A DNA stretch of 64,000 bases, taken from NCBI GenBank assembly GCA_030180135.1, contig CM058237.1, positions 107,523,904-107,587,903 of the forward strand, written 5' to 3'. Shown here piece after piece: positions 38,632 through 48,203 of this stretch (the stretch's first letter is position 1; the number at the start of each line of letters is the position of its first letter). The notes under the pieces are model-generated. The model ran no database searches, was not told where the DNA came from, and saw only the letters and a program-made list of their open reading frames with translations. The position numbers and the translations under genes are program-made. This DNA comes from Orychophragmus violaceus. Taxonomy: Eukaryota; Streptophyta; Magnoliopsida; Brassicales; Brassicaceae.

Positions 38632-39122
38632 TCATTTCCGTCCCGTCAGTCATTATGGCCGAGATAGTTTTTCCCGTCTCTTCATTTCCATCCCGTCAGT
38701 CAGTATGGCCGAGATAGTCCTTCACGTCAGTTCATTAGGAGGTTTTGGCCTTAGAATCCTTCTCGGCCGTGGATAGAATCAGTTTATCCTATCCCGTCAT
38801 TGTTTTTTCCACCAATTTATTCACCAGACCTCTTTGTTATCCATTTGAGAGGTTTGGGTCTTGATAGTTTCAAAAAAACTCGAGTCAATTTTTTCGGGTC
38901 AAGGAACCTTGGTTCTCGGTAGGCTATAACCTTCCCACTGTGTATAGACGGGTTTTTCGGGTCATTTGTTTTCCACCAATTTCTTCACCAGACCTCTTTT
39001 ATATCCCATTTTAAGGGTTTTGGTCATGATAGTTTCAAAAAAACTCGATCCAATTCTTCCTGGGTCATGGAAACTTGCATTTTGGCCTTAGAATCCTTCT
39101 CGGCGGTGCATCTGGTCAGGAT

Positions 39123-39127
39123 AATCC
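39123..39127. repeat. Target-site duplication AATCC, left copy
   Basis: AATCC precedes the LTR at 39128 and recurs at 54646-54650 after the other LTR. The empty site GGATAATCCATCCCG is seen at 55967-55981. Confidence 0.97.
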
Positions 39128-39770
39128 TGTTGGAATTGTGTCCAGTAATCTCGGTACTGTCTCTAGAAAGTAAGAGTATGTCAATGATCAGACATAAGTC
39201 ATATAATACTGGGGGTCATGATGGCTTGCTAGAGTCCGCTCATGATCTATAAGTCTTGGACTTATTGCCTTTATTATATGATCCCATATGGGTCACACGC
39301 CTAAGCTAACAGGAAAATGTGTAGGAACGGCTTAGCAGAAGTACGGTAAAAGTGCCAGGCATTTGTCGTACTTAGAGAGAGATTAATGGGTCTGATTAAA
39401 TCTAAGGGATTTAATCAGATTGGTATTTGGGCCCAAAAGCCCAAAAGGAACCAGACAAGTTTTATAATTAAAACTTAAGTCTGATTCTCCTCCTAACCCT
39501 AAGCCCCCTCTGCGATTTCTCTCTCTCTCCCTGCGCCTCCTCACTCTTGGTCTAGCAGCCTTCTTCCTGCTTGGTGTGCGTGTGTGAACCTCTGGAGGAG
39601 TTATCACTTGGTGGCTCTGCTGATCTCTGACCTGTTCTTCTCTTTCCGCTGCATAAACAGGTAAAAGGTGAGATCTATATTATGTTTCTAATCAAGAGAA
39701 CCTAGATCTGCATGTTTAGGACTGTTGAATCTGAGAATTGAATCTGGATTAACACTAAACATTCCTTTCA
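39128..39770 (+). repeat. 5' LTR of copia element 1
   Basis: 643 bp, TGTTGGAA...TTCCTTTCA. It contains three successive stem-loops (39339-39373, 39391-39419, 39452-39483), a CT-rich stretch at 39485-39545 that looks like a plant transcription-start region, and a splice-donor-like CAG|GTAAAA at 39661. Confidence 0.95.
39452..39483 (+). promoter_or_regulatory. Covarying LTR stem-loop
   Basis: CAGAC-AAGTTTTA, loop TAAT, TAAAACTT-AA-GTCTG: a 13-bp stem with an AA bulge on the 3' side. The equivalent in element 2 (46257-46290) keeps stem length and bulge but differs at five base pairs, all compensated. TATA-like sequence lies inside the stem, so the palindrome may act as DNA (promoter) or as RNA. 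Confidence 0.75.
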
Positions 39771-39771
39771 G

Positions 39772-39785
39772 TGGTATCAGAGCCA
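39772..39785 (+). other. Primer-binding site, tRNA-iMet (element 1)
   Basis: TGGTATCAGAGCCA, complementary to the 3' end of initiator tRNA-Met, starts one base after the LTR. This is standard for plant copia elements. Confidence 0.95.
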
Positions 39786-41448
39786 ATGGTTCTGTGGTTT
39801 TTCTTGTTTAGAATCATGTTTAGGATTGTTTAAGAAGTGTTTTTGAATCAATCTACTGATAAGGAAAAACACTTAAGAAACAAAGAATTAAAACCTAAAC
39901 TAATTGAAATCGCATAAACCAAACTATATGATTTGGTATGCGTCGGCCGAGTGATGATCCGATCGACCAAGCCAATCGCATGTATCGATCAAGGATCGAT
40001 GGCGTGGATCGCGTTGGCTGGTCGGATCGATCGACCGTGAGGCGCAAGGCAGATCGTAGCCGTACGCGTCCCGTCCGATCGCGGAGAGATGGGCCGATGA
40101 TCGCATGGATCGTGCGATAGCCGATCGCATGGATCGCGTCTCGTCCCGCTAGCATCGTCCCGCGATCGTCCCGTCCCGTCCCGTCCAGCAGCCTGTCCCG
40201 AGCGTCCCGTCCGTGCATCGTCGCGAAAGAGATGGACCGATCTTGGATCGTGTCCGTTGCTTGCGGCTGGCCGATGTATCGTCTCACTTGCGGCTAGGTC
40301 ACGGCCATGAATGGTTCGTGACAAATTCGGTTCGGTTCGGTTTAAAACTTGATTAAAATCAAATCGTCACGGTTTAATAAACAGACTTAATAATATTTAT
40401 TAAGTTCTGGTTAAACCGGGATAAGAAATCCAAAGTCGAAAATTGGATTTTGTGCCTAAACCAGGATTTTCTAATTTAATTTGGTTGGACCAAATAAATT
40501 GAGAAAATCCGGTTTAGTAAATAACCGGTTGACAATTGTGGTCATCGTAGTAATTAATTTTGGTTAGACCAATTTTAATGAACCAGACCGGTTATGTCAT
40601 TTAATTGGACAATTGGGTCATGTCTTGGACATGGACCAATTCTTGGGCCTCGGGCCAAGAAGTTAAAACAATTGGGCCAATTATTTGAGTCTTTTCTTCA
40701 GATTAATTTAAAATTTAATTTTATAAAATTATAAAAATCGATTTTAAATTAACAAGTTTCCAAAATTTTGAAATTAGAAAGTTTCTTAAAATTGAAGTTT
40801 CTAGATTTGCATGTTTTGGATTTTAGGAAATTTCTATAATTAAAAGTTTCTAATTTTAGAAAGTTTCCAAAAATAGTAGGTTTCCCAAAATGGAAAGTTT
40901 CCCAAAATAGTAATCTTCTATTTTGGGATGAAATTTTTATAAACCTACAAACCTCAAATAATATCAAGCGTTGGATGTCTTGTCCAGGCTATGTCAGCTG
41001 TCGAAGCCCATTCAATTGTATTCATGGCCTTACAGTGTGAGGGTGTCTACTTTTGCGTGGGTAAGACGGTTTGTGATTCATAAATGTCATTGGCAGTCCC
41101 AGACATTAATGATTACATGACTGTATAGTCTGGTTTTCTTGACTAGGCCATCGGGAGTCCCGGGCCTTGAGACATCAGAGTGGATTGGGCCTCGGGCCCA
41201 GATTCACAACCAAGAGTTATATCACGGATATAATTAGCCGATATAGGGCTTACCGATATAAGCTAAGATTAGGTGACGGCCAGTGGCCCACTTTAATCTT
41301 AGTTATATGTGGATCTTGGAATCATTATATTCTATTGAGGGTAACTTATGTTATTGAATATAATGCGTGATTAATCATATTAAATTTAATACGAGATTAA
41401 TCATATTGAACATATTAACTAATAACCTTTTTATATTATATTTCAGCT
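39786..41448 (+). other. Long untranslated leader of copia element 1
   Basis: About 1.66 kb without a credible gene. A CpG-rich part (39955-40320) is full of GATCG and CGTCC words and gives spurious ORFs in several frames. It differs strongly from the equivalent in element 2. The remainder is AT-rich and well conserved between elements, ending TTATATTTCAG|CT before the ATG, which looks like a splice acceptor. Confidence 0.75.
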
Positions 41449-44400
41449 ATGACTACTACAAGCACACAAAACACATTCTCAATCCGGTCTGTTCTCGAGA
41501 AGGAGAAGCTGACTAGAACGAACTTCCTGACGTGGTCAAGGAACTTGAGGCTGGTCCTCAAGCAGGAGAAGAAGGATTATGTCCTTCGTGATCCCCTCCC
41601 TGAGAGGCCTCCTAACAATGCCGCCAGGACTCTGCATAATGCTTGGGAAAAGCATTCGTCAGATGAAAATGATGTGTATTGCCTGATGTTGGCGACAATG
41701 ACTGCTGAGCTGCAAATGCAGTTCGAGAGTGTGTTGTCACCCATCGAGATAATGGCAAGCCTGAAATCGCTTTTTCAGGAGCAAGCAAGGACTGAGAGGT
41801 TTCAGACAGTTAAGAACCTCTTAGACTGTAAGTTGGCTGCAAATGCGGCAGTGAGTCCTCACGTCTTGAAGATGATGGGTTATTTCGATCATCTTCAAAA
41901 ACTCGACTGCCCTATCAGCCAGGAACTTGCCTGCGACATCGTTCTGCAGTCTTTACCTGCAAGCTATGATCAGTTCATTCTGAACTTTAATATGCATGGC
42001 TTGAGTAAGACATTGCCTGAGCTTCACGGAATGCTCAAGACTGCAGAGCCCAACTTGAGGAAAACCGCCAAGGACCCCAATGTGCTTATGGTGCAAAAGG
42101 GCAAGGGGTTTAAGAAATCCTCTGCTAAGGATAAGGGAAAGGCTAAGGCTGTCCAAGTCTCGGACAAGGACACGCCAAAGCCCAAGCCCAAGTCTAAGGC
42201 TGGGCCTACTGACATCTGCAGGTTCTGTAAAGAACCAGGGCATTGGAGGAGAGAATGTAAGAAATTCCAAGAAGGTCTAAAGGAATTGAAGAAGAAGACT
42301 CTCGAGACTTCTTCATCAGGTATTTTTGTTATAGAAGTTAATACAACTACTTCTGATAATACCTCATGGGTTATGGATACTGGTTGTGGGGCTCATATTT
42401 GTACTAATATGCAGGCACTCAGCAACAGTAGAAGGCTGAAGCAAGGACAAGTGGAGCTACGAGTTGGGAATGGAGCGAAAGTTCCTGCACTAGCTGTAGG
42501 CACATACTTGTTGTCTTTACCTTCGGGATTGATTTTAGAACTCAATAATTGTTATTTTGTACCTGCGATAAGCAGAAATATTATTTCAATTTCTTTGTTG
42601 GATTTGGAAGGTTATGATTTTTCAGTTAAGAATAAATTATGTTCCTTCAATCGCAACAATTTGTTCTATGGTTGTGCCCCTCTTACAAATGGGCTTTACA
42701 TACTTGATCAATCCGCGCCAATTTATAACATTGATACCAAACGGTTCAAACCTAATGAGGAGAACCGAACGTTTCTATGGCATTGTCGTTTAGGGCACAT
42801 CAGCGAGAAACGCATCAAGAGGCTCCATTCGAATGGACTTCTTGGCTCATTTGACTTTGAGTCATGTGAGAAATGCGAATCCTGCATGATGGGCAAAATG
42901 ACACGGGCCCCCTTTAATAAACCTAACGAGAGGGCCAGTGACTTATTGGGCCTGATACACACTGATGTGTGTGGCCCAATGTCCACAAATGCAAGAGGAA
43001 ACTATCAGTACTTCATTACCTTCACTGATGATTTCAGTAGGTATGGATATGTTTATTTGATGAAACATAAGTCTGAATCTTTTGAGAAGTTCAGAGAATT
43101 CCAAAATGAAGTACATAACCAACTTGGCAAAAGCATTAAGGCTCTTCGGTCCGACCGAGGAGGAGAATACTTAAGCCAAGAATTCAGTGATCATCTAAGA
43201 GAGTGTGGGATCGTATCCCAACTCACTCCTCCCGGAACACCTCAATGGAATGGTGTGTCTGAGAGGAGAAATCGGACCTTATTGGATATGGTTCGATCTA
43301 TGATGAGTCACACAGACCTTCCAATATCCCTTTGGGGATATGCTCTGCTAACAGCAGTGTTCACTCTAAATAGAGCGCCATCGAAAGCAGTAGCAAAGAC
43401 ACCATATGAATTATGGACTGGAGTGGCTCCAGTGCTGTCTTACCTTAGAATTTGGGGTTGTGAAGCCTATGTCAAGAGATTAATCTCAGACAAGCTTACA
43501 CCAAAGTCTGATAAATGCTACTTCATTGGTTATCCGAAAGAAACCAAGGCTTATTACTTCTATCTACGTTCCGAGAACAAGATCTTTGTTGCCCGGGATT
43601 GTAACTTTCTTGATAGAGAGTTTCTCTCTAAGAAAGACAGTGGGAGTAAGGTACTGCTTGAAGAAATTCAAGATGAACAGGATACTACTCAACCTGAAGA
43701 GGAAGAGCAGCAGGAGGACCTACAAGAAATTGTAGTGCCTGAACCTGTAGTACCTGAAGTTCGAAGATCCGGGAGGATCCGTCACGAGCCCGAGAGATAT
43801 CAAGGATTCCTCGTGACTGACTGTCATGATCTTCTGATCATTGATGGTGATGAACCATCGAACTTCAATCAAGCCATGATGGGCCCAGATTCCTCAAAGT
43901 GGCGCAAGGCCACTGATTCCGAAATGGACTCCATGTCGGTCAACCAAGTGTTTTCGTTGGTTGACTTACCCGCTGGTGTAAAAGCCATCGAGTGCAAATG
44001 GATCTTCAAGAAGAAGATTGACGTGGATGGAAATATCCAGATTTATAAAGCCAGGTTGGTGGCAAAAGGTTTCAGACAAGTTCACGGTGTGGATTACGAT
44101 GAAACCTATTCTCCAGTGGCAATGATGAAATCTATTCGGATTCTACTAGCAACTGCAGCTTTTCATGATTATGAAATTTGGCAGATGGACGTGAAAACCG
44201 CCTTCCTGAATGGTATTCTGGAAGAGGATGTGTATATGACACAACCTGATGGTTACATAGATCCAAAGAATGCTGGGAAAGTATGCAAGCTTCATAAATC
44301 CATTTATGGATTGAAGCAAGCATCGAGGAGCTGGAATCTTCGTTTTGATGAAGCGATCAAGCAATTTGACTTCATCAGAAACGAAGAAGAACAATGCGTG

Positions 44401-45426
44401 TATAAGAAAACTAGTGGGAGCAAGATAGTATTTCTTATTCTGTATGTCGATGACATACTGCTTCTCGGAAACGACGTTCCAATGCTGAAGTCGGTAAAGG
44501 ACTGGCTTGGAAGTTGTTTTTCCATGAAAGACATGGGTGAAGCCGCATACGTTCTTGGAATCAGGATCTACCGGGATAGATCTAAAAGACTGATAGGCTT
44601 GTGTCAAGATTCATACATTGACAAAGTCCTACAAAGATTCAGCATGAAAGATTCCAAGAAGGGCTTCACGCCAATGGTGCATGGCACAACTCTAAGCAAG
44701 AAGCAGAGCCCTACGATGGCTGCTGAGCTTGAGCGCATGAAGAATATTCCTTATGCATCTGCAATAGGATCTGTCATGTATGCCATGATCTGTACTCGTC
44801 CTGATGTTGCTTATGCATTGAGCATGACGAGTAGATACCAGTCAAATCCAGGTGAAAACCATTGGATTGCCGTCAAGAACATCCTGAAGTATCTAAGACA
44901 TACTAAGGACAAGTTCTTGGTATACGGTGGAAGTGATGTGCTTAAAGTCAGTGGATTCACGGACGCAAGTTTCCAGACAGACCAAGATGATTTCCGGTCA
45001 CAGTCCGGTTATATCTTTTGTCTGAATGGCGGTGCAATCAGTTGGAGAAGTTCCAAGCAAGACACCGTTGCTGATTCCACTACAGAAGCTGAATATATCG
45101 CCGCTTCAGAAGCTGCGAAGGAAGCTGTTTGGATACGAAAGTTCATTATTGAACTAGGTGTGATACCAGATGCGGCTGAGCCTCTGGCACTATTTTGTGA
45201 TAACAATGGTGCTATTGCTCAGGCAAAGGAACCAAGATCACACCAGAAATCCAAGCATGTTCTAAGAAGATTTCACTTGATACGTGATATCATTAATAGA
45301 AAGGAAGTCAAGATCAGCCGAGTTCAGACAGATGATAACGTCGCTGATCCATTGACAAAGCCACTCCCAAGACCTAAGCTCGAGTTCCTGACTGAAGCTG
45401 TAGGCATTAGAGACATTGAAATGTAA
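41449..45426 (+). CDS. Ty1/copia gag-pol polyprotein, intact (element 1)
   Basis: 1,325 residues, with no frameshift or stop. Domains in order: gag at about 1-250; zinc knuckle CRFCKEPGHWRREC at 257-270 (CX2CX4HX4C); aspartic protease DTG at 310-312; integrase zinc-binding region with H445/H450 and C476/C479; catalytic integrase D506, D569 and E605 (DX35E spacing kept); reverse transcriptase from about 815, with D914 in WQMDVKTAFLNG and YVDD at 999-1002; RNase H with D1172, E1213/E1215, D1251 and D1300. It would make the particle protein and the enzymes that copy and integrate the element. Protease before integrase before reverse transcriptase is the copia order. The start is the first ATG of the frame and is shared with element 2. 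All key residues are present, so it is potentially active. Confidence 0.97.
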   Translation: MTTTSTQNTFSIRSVLEKEKLTRTNFLTWSRNLRLVLKQEKKDYVLRDPLPERPPNNAARTLHNAWEKHSSDENDVYCLMLATMTAELQMQFESVLSPIEIMASLKSLFQEQARTERFQTVKNLLDCKLAANAAVSPHVLKMMGYFDHLQKLDCPISQELACDIVLQSLPASYDQFILNFNMHGLSKTLPELHGMLKTAEPNLRKTAKDPNVLMVQKGKGFKKSSAKDKGKAKAVQVSDKDTPKPKPKSKAGPTDICRFCKEPGHWRRECKKFQEGLKELKKKTLETSSSGIFVIEVNTTTSDNTSWVMDTGCGAHICTNMQALSNSRRLKQGQVELRVGNGAKVPALAVGTYLLSLPSGLILELNNCYFVPAISRNIISISLLDLEGYDFSVKNKLCSFNRNNLFYGCAPLTNGLYILDQSAPIYNIDTKRFKPNEENRTFLWHCRLGHISEKRIKRLHSNGLLGSFDFESCEKCESCMMGKMTRAPFNKPNERASDLLGLIHTDVCGPMSTNARGNYQYFITFTDDFSRYGYVYLMKHKSESFEKFREFQNEVHNQLGKSIKALRSDRGGEYLSQEFSDHLRECGIVSQLTPPGTPQWNGVSERRNRTLLDMVRSMMSHTDLPISLWGYALLTAVFTLNRAPSKAVAKTPYELWTGVAPVLSYLRIWGCEAYVKRLISDKLTPKSDKCYFIGYPKETKAYYFYLRSENKIFVARDCNFLDREFLSKKDSGSKVLLEEIQDEQDTTQPEEEEQQEDLQEIVVPEPVVPEVRRSGRIRHEPERYQGFLVTDCHDLLIIDGDEPSNFNQAMMGPDSSKWRKATDSEMDSMSVNQVFSLVDLPAGVKAIECKWIFKKKIDVDGNIQIYKARLVAKGFRQVHGVDYDETYSPVAMMKSIRILLATAAFHDYEIWQMDVKTAFLNGILEEDVYMTQPDGYIDPKNAGKVCKLHKSIYGLKQASRSWNLRFDEAIKQFDFIRNEEEQCVYKKTSGSKIVFLILYVDDILLLGNDVPMLKSVKDWLGSCFSMKDMGEAAYVLGIRIYRDRSKRLIGLCQDSYIDKVLQRFSMKDSKKGFTPMVHGTTLSKKQSPTMAAELERMKNIPYASAIGSVMYAMICTRPDVAYALSMTSRYQSNPGENHWIAVKNILKYLRHTKDKFLVYGGSDVLKVSGFTDASFQTDQDDFRSQSGYIFCLNGGAISWRSSKQDTVADSTTEAEYIAASEAAKEAVWIRKFIIELGVIPDAAEPLALFCDNNGAIAQAKEPRSHQKSKHVLRRFHLIRDIINRKEVKISRVQTDDNVADPLTKPLPRPKLEFLTEAVGIRDIEM

Positions 45427-45940
45427 TCTAAATTTGAGTGGGAGTTTGAGGGATTTATTTAGTTATTTGATATGTTCTTGCAAAACATTTTATGTTTAAT
45501 GAAATTATTATTTCAAGATTATTTTAACTGTGATGAAATAATCGTTCCAAAGTGATATGAACCATTTGATAGGTCATCGAAGTAAGTGACTTGATCTTGA
45601 GTTATCAAAGTCATTTAGCTTGATCATGAGACCCTATATTTGATAGATGGCTTATATCATCATGTCCCTAGTCGAAGGTTGTTGAAATTGGAACACCAAC
45701 AACCGTGTGAGACTAGATTGGTATGTGACTTATGACAAAGTCTCAGTATGTCATGGATGCGCGGCATCAAAGTCAGTACATAGGTGTATGTTGGGAACAT
45801 ACGACCGGACATGACCCGCTTATGAGAACTCTTCAGGATATTTATATCTGTGTCATAAGAGATTCTCACTACGACTATAGAGTATAGTCCTTAGACCTGA
45901 GTTCGCATGCATGTGACTGCACATGGACTGATGCACTTTG
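45427..45940 (+). other. 3' non-coding region of element 1, left part
   Basis: About 510 bp after the stop codon, with no ORF of note. It is interrupted by element 2 at GATGCACTTTG and continues at 53664-54002. Confidence 0.85.
45936..45940. repeat. Target-site duplication CTTTG, left copy
   Basis: CTTTG precedes the inner LTR and recurs at 53664-53668. The undisturbed text GATGCACTTTGATCATTG is present in element 2 itself near 52692. Confidence 0.97.
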
Positions 45941-46567
45941 TGTTGGAATTGTGTCCAGCAATCTCTGTACTGTCTCTATAACGTAAGAGTATGTCAGTGA
46001 TCAGACATAAGTCATACAATGCTGGGGGTCATGATGGCTTGCTAGAGTCCGCTCATGATCTATAAGTCTTGGACTTATTGCCTTTATTGTATGATCCCAT
46101 ATGGGTCACACGCTTAAGCTAGCAGGAAATAATGTTGGAACGGCTTAGCAGAAGTACGACAAAAGTGCTAGGCATTTGTCGTACTAAGAGAGAGAGACTA
46201 ATGGGTCTGATTAAATGGAATTTAATCAGATTGGGCCCAAAAGCCCAAAAGGGAAAGAGAAGGCTTTTAAATGACTAAAAGCCAATTCTCTTCTCCCTTA
46301 ACCCAACCCTAGCCGCGCCTCTCTCCTCTCTCTGCGCCAGCCTCCTTGTGGTCTAGCAGCCAGTTTCCGGTGATTGCGTGTGTGAGCCTTTGGAGGATCC
46401 ATCTCTCGGTGTATCTCCCTGATCATTGACCTGTTCATCAATTCCGCTGCAAACAAACAGGTAAAAGGTGAGATCATATGTTTCTAAATAAGAACACCTA
46501 GATCTAATGCATGTTTAGGTTGATATCAATATGAGAATTGAATCAGGATCAACCAAAACTTCCAACA
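45941..46567 (+). repeat. 5' LTR of copia element 2
   Basis: 627 bp. The first 190 bp closely match the LTR of element 1; the middle is strongly diverged but keeps three stem-loops (46153-46185, 46206-46230, 46257-46290). A splice-donor-like CAG|GTAAAA lies at 46461. Confidence 0.95.
46257..46290 (+). promoter_or_regulatory. Covarying LTR stem-loop (element 2 form)
   Basis: GAGAA-GGCTTTTA, loop AATGAC, TAAAAGCC-AA-TTCTC: the same 13-bp stem and AA bulge as at 39452-39483, with five compensated base-pair differences. A CT-rich probable start region follows. Confidence 0.75.
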
Positions 46568-46568
46568 G

Positions 46569-46582
46569 TGGTATCAGAGCCA
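46569..46582 (+). other. Primer-binding site, tRNA-iMet (element 2)
   Basis: TGGTATCAGAGCCA, one base after the LTR. Confidence 0.95.
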
Positions 46583-48203
46583 TTGGTTCTTAGGTTTCTT
46601 GTTTTAGATTCATTGTTTAGGTTGTTTAAATCTGTTTAGATGTGTCTTGAATCCATTACTGATAAGAAAAACACATAAGAAACTGAATTAAAACCCTGAA
46701 CAAACACTTGAATCACAAAACCGAGCTATATGACTCGGGTTTTGTGGATTGGCCAAGGCGTGATCAACCGGCTTGGCCGGATTGGTGATCACGGCCGAAT
46801 GGCGACCGGTCGGCAAAGCGGAACGGTTGGGATCGGAACGGTCGGGATCGCACGGCGATCGCGTCCGATCGCGTCATCCCGATCGCGTCCCGGCTGTCCG
46901 TGCGGAGCGTCCCGGTCGCGTCTGTCCAAGCCGAGCGTCCGATCGTCCGTGCGTCGTCCCTGTCCCGTCCGTCCGTCCGGCTGTTTCCGTACCGACCGTC
47001 CCCGATCTCGGATCGAACGGCTCGCGGCTGATGCGGCTGGAAATTAGGTCACGACCAACTCGTTTTGGTTCGCGACTAATTCGGTTCGGTTCAAGGCTCG
47101 GTTTAAGATTTTAATTAAAAATCAACGTTCTGGTTTAATAAACAGATTTAATAATTTTATTAAAGTCTGGTTAAACCAGGATTAGAAATCCAATGTCGAA
47201 AGAAATATTGGATTTAGTGCCTAAACCAGGAATTTCTAATTTGATTTGGTTGGACCAAATAAATTGAGAAATTCCGGTTTAGTAAATAACCGGTTGACAA
47301 TTGTGGTCATCGTAGTAATTGAAACTTGGTTAGACCAGTTTTAATGAACCAGACCGGTTATGTCAATTAATTGGACAATTGGGTCATGTTTTGGACATGG
47401 ATCAATTCTTGGGCCTCGGGCCAAGAAGTTAAAACAATTGGGCCATTAATTGAGTCATTCTTCAGATTTAAATTCGATTTTAAATTTTATAAAGTTCCGA
47501 AATTTCGAAATTAGAAAGTTTCCAAAATTAGAAGTTTCTGAATTTGCGGGTTTTGGATTTTAAAGAAGTTTCTAAAGTTAGAAAGTTTCCGGTTTTAGAA
47601 AGTTTCCAATTTTAGAAAGTTTCTAAAAATAGTAGGTTTCCATAAATAGAAAGTTTCCCGAAATAGTAATCTTCTATTTTGGGAATGATTTTAATAAACC
47701 TACGGACCTCAAACAATATCAAGCGTTGGATGTCTTGTCCAGGCTATGTCAGCTGTCAAAGCCCATTCAATTGCATTCATGGCCTTACAGTGTGAGGATG
47801 TCTGCTTTTGCGTGGGTAAGACGGTTTGTGATTCATAAATGTCATTGGGAGTCCCAGACATTAATGATTACATGACTGTATAGTCCGGTTTTCTTGACTA
47901 GGCCATCGGGAGTCCCGGGCCTTGAGACATCAGGGTGGATTGGGCCTCGGGCCCAGATTCACAACCAAGAGTTATATCACGGATATAATTAGCCGAAATA
48001 GGGCTTACCGATATAAGCTAAGGTTGGGTGACGGCCAGTGGCCCACTTTGATCTTAGTTATATGTGGATCTTGGAATCATTATATTCTATTGAGGGTAAC
48101 TTAGGTTATTGAATATAATGCATGATTGATCATATTATAATTAATACGAGATTAATCATTTTGAACATATAACTAATAACCTTTTTATTTATATATTTCA
48201 GAT
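46583..48203 (+). other. Long untranslated leader of copia element 2
   Basis: About 1.62 kb. A CpG-rich variable part (46740-47050) is followed by an AT-rich conserved part that ends TATATATTTCAG|AT before the ATG. ORFs in the CpG-rich part are compositional artefacts. Confidence 0.75.

Larger units (their letters stand above)
30101..39122. repeat. Rearranged satellite with strand switches
   Basis: The same modules as in the arrays, but in mixed order and orientation. Minus-oriented stretches lie at about 30622-31183, 34172-34208, 34268-34436, 34676-34710 and 38582-39127; the rest is plus-oriented. Additional modules appear: a 50-bp unit (GGAAACGAACTGACGGGAAG...) and a module with CCACCCTAAATGACGTAAGG. 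I see no gene; ORFs here are repeat-derived. Confidence 0.88.
38541..39127. repeat. Duplicated satellite segment, left copy
   Basis: This segment matches 55389-55975 at a constant offset of 16,848 bp with only a few substitutions. The copia element is inserted at its right end. The other copy is uninterrupted there and gives the empty site. Without the transposon the two copies would be about 1,325 bp apart. Confidence 0.85.

Noticed and set aside
39895..40324. Multiple ORFs on both strands in the copia leader, and their counterparts at 46730-47114
   Set aside because: CpG-rich GATCG/CGTCC text lacks stop codons in many frames. The sequences are not conserved between the two elements.
41953..45206. 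Antisense ORFs within the two gag-pol genes
   Set aside because: Shadows of the long sense frame, at equivalent places in both elements.
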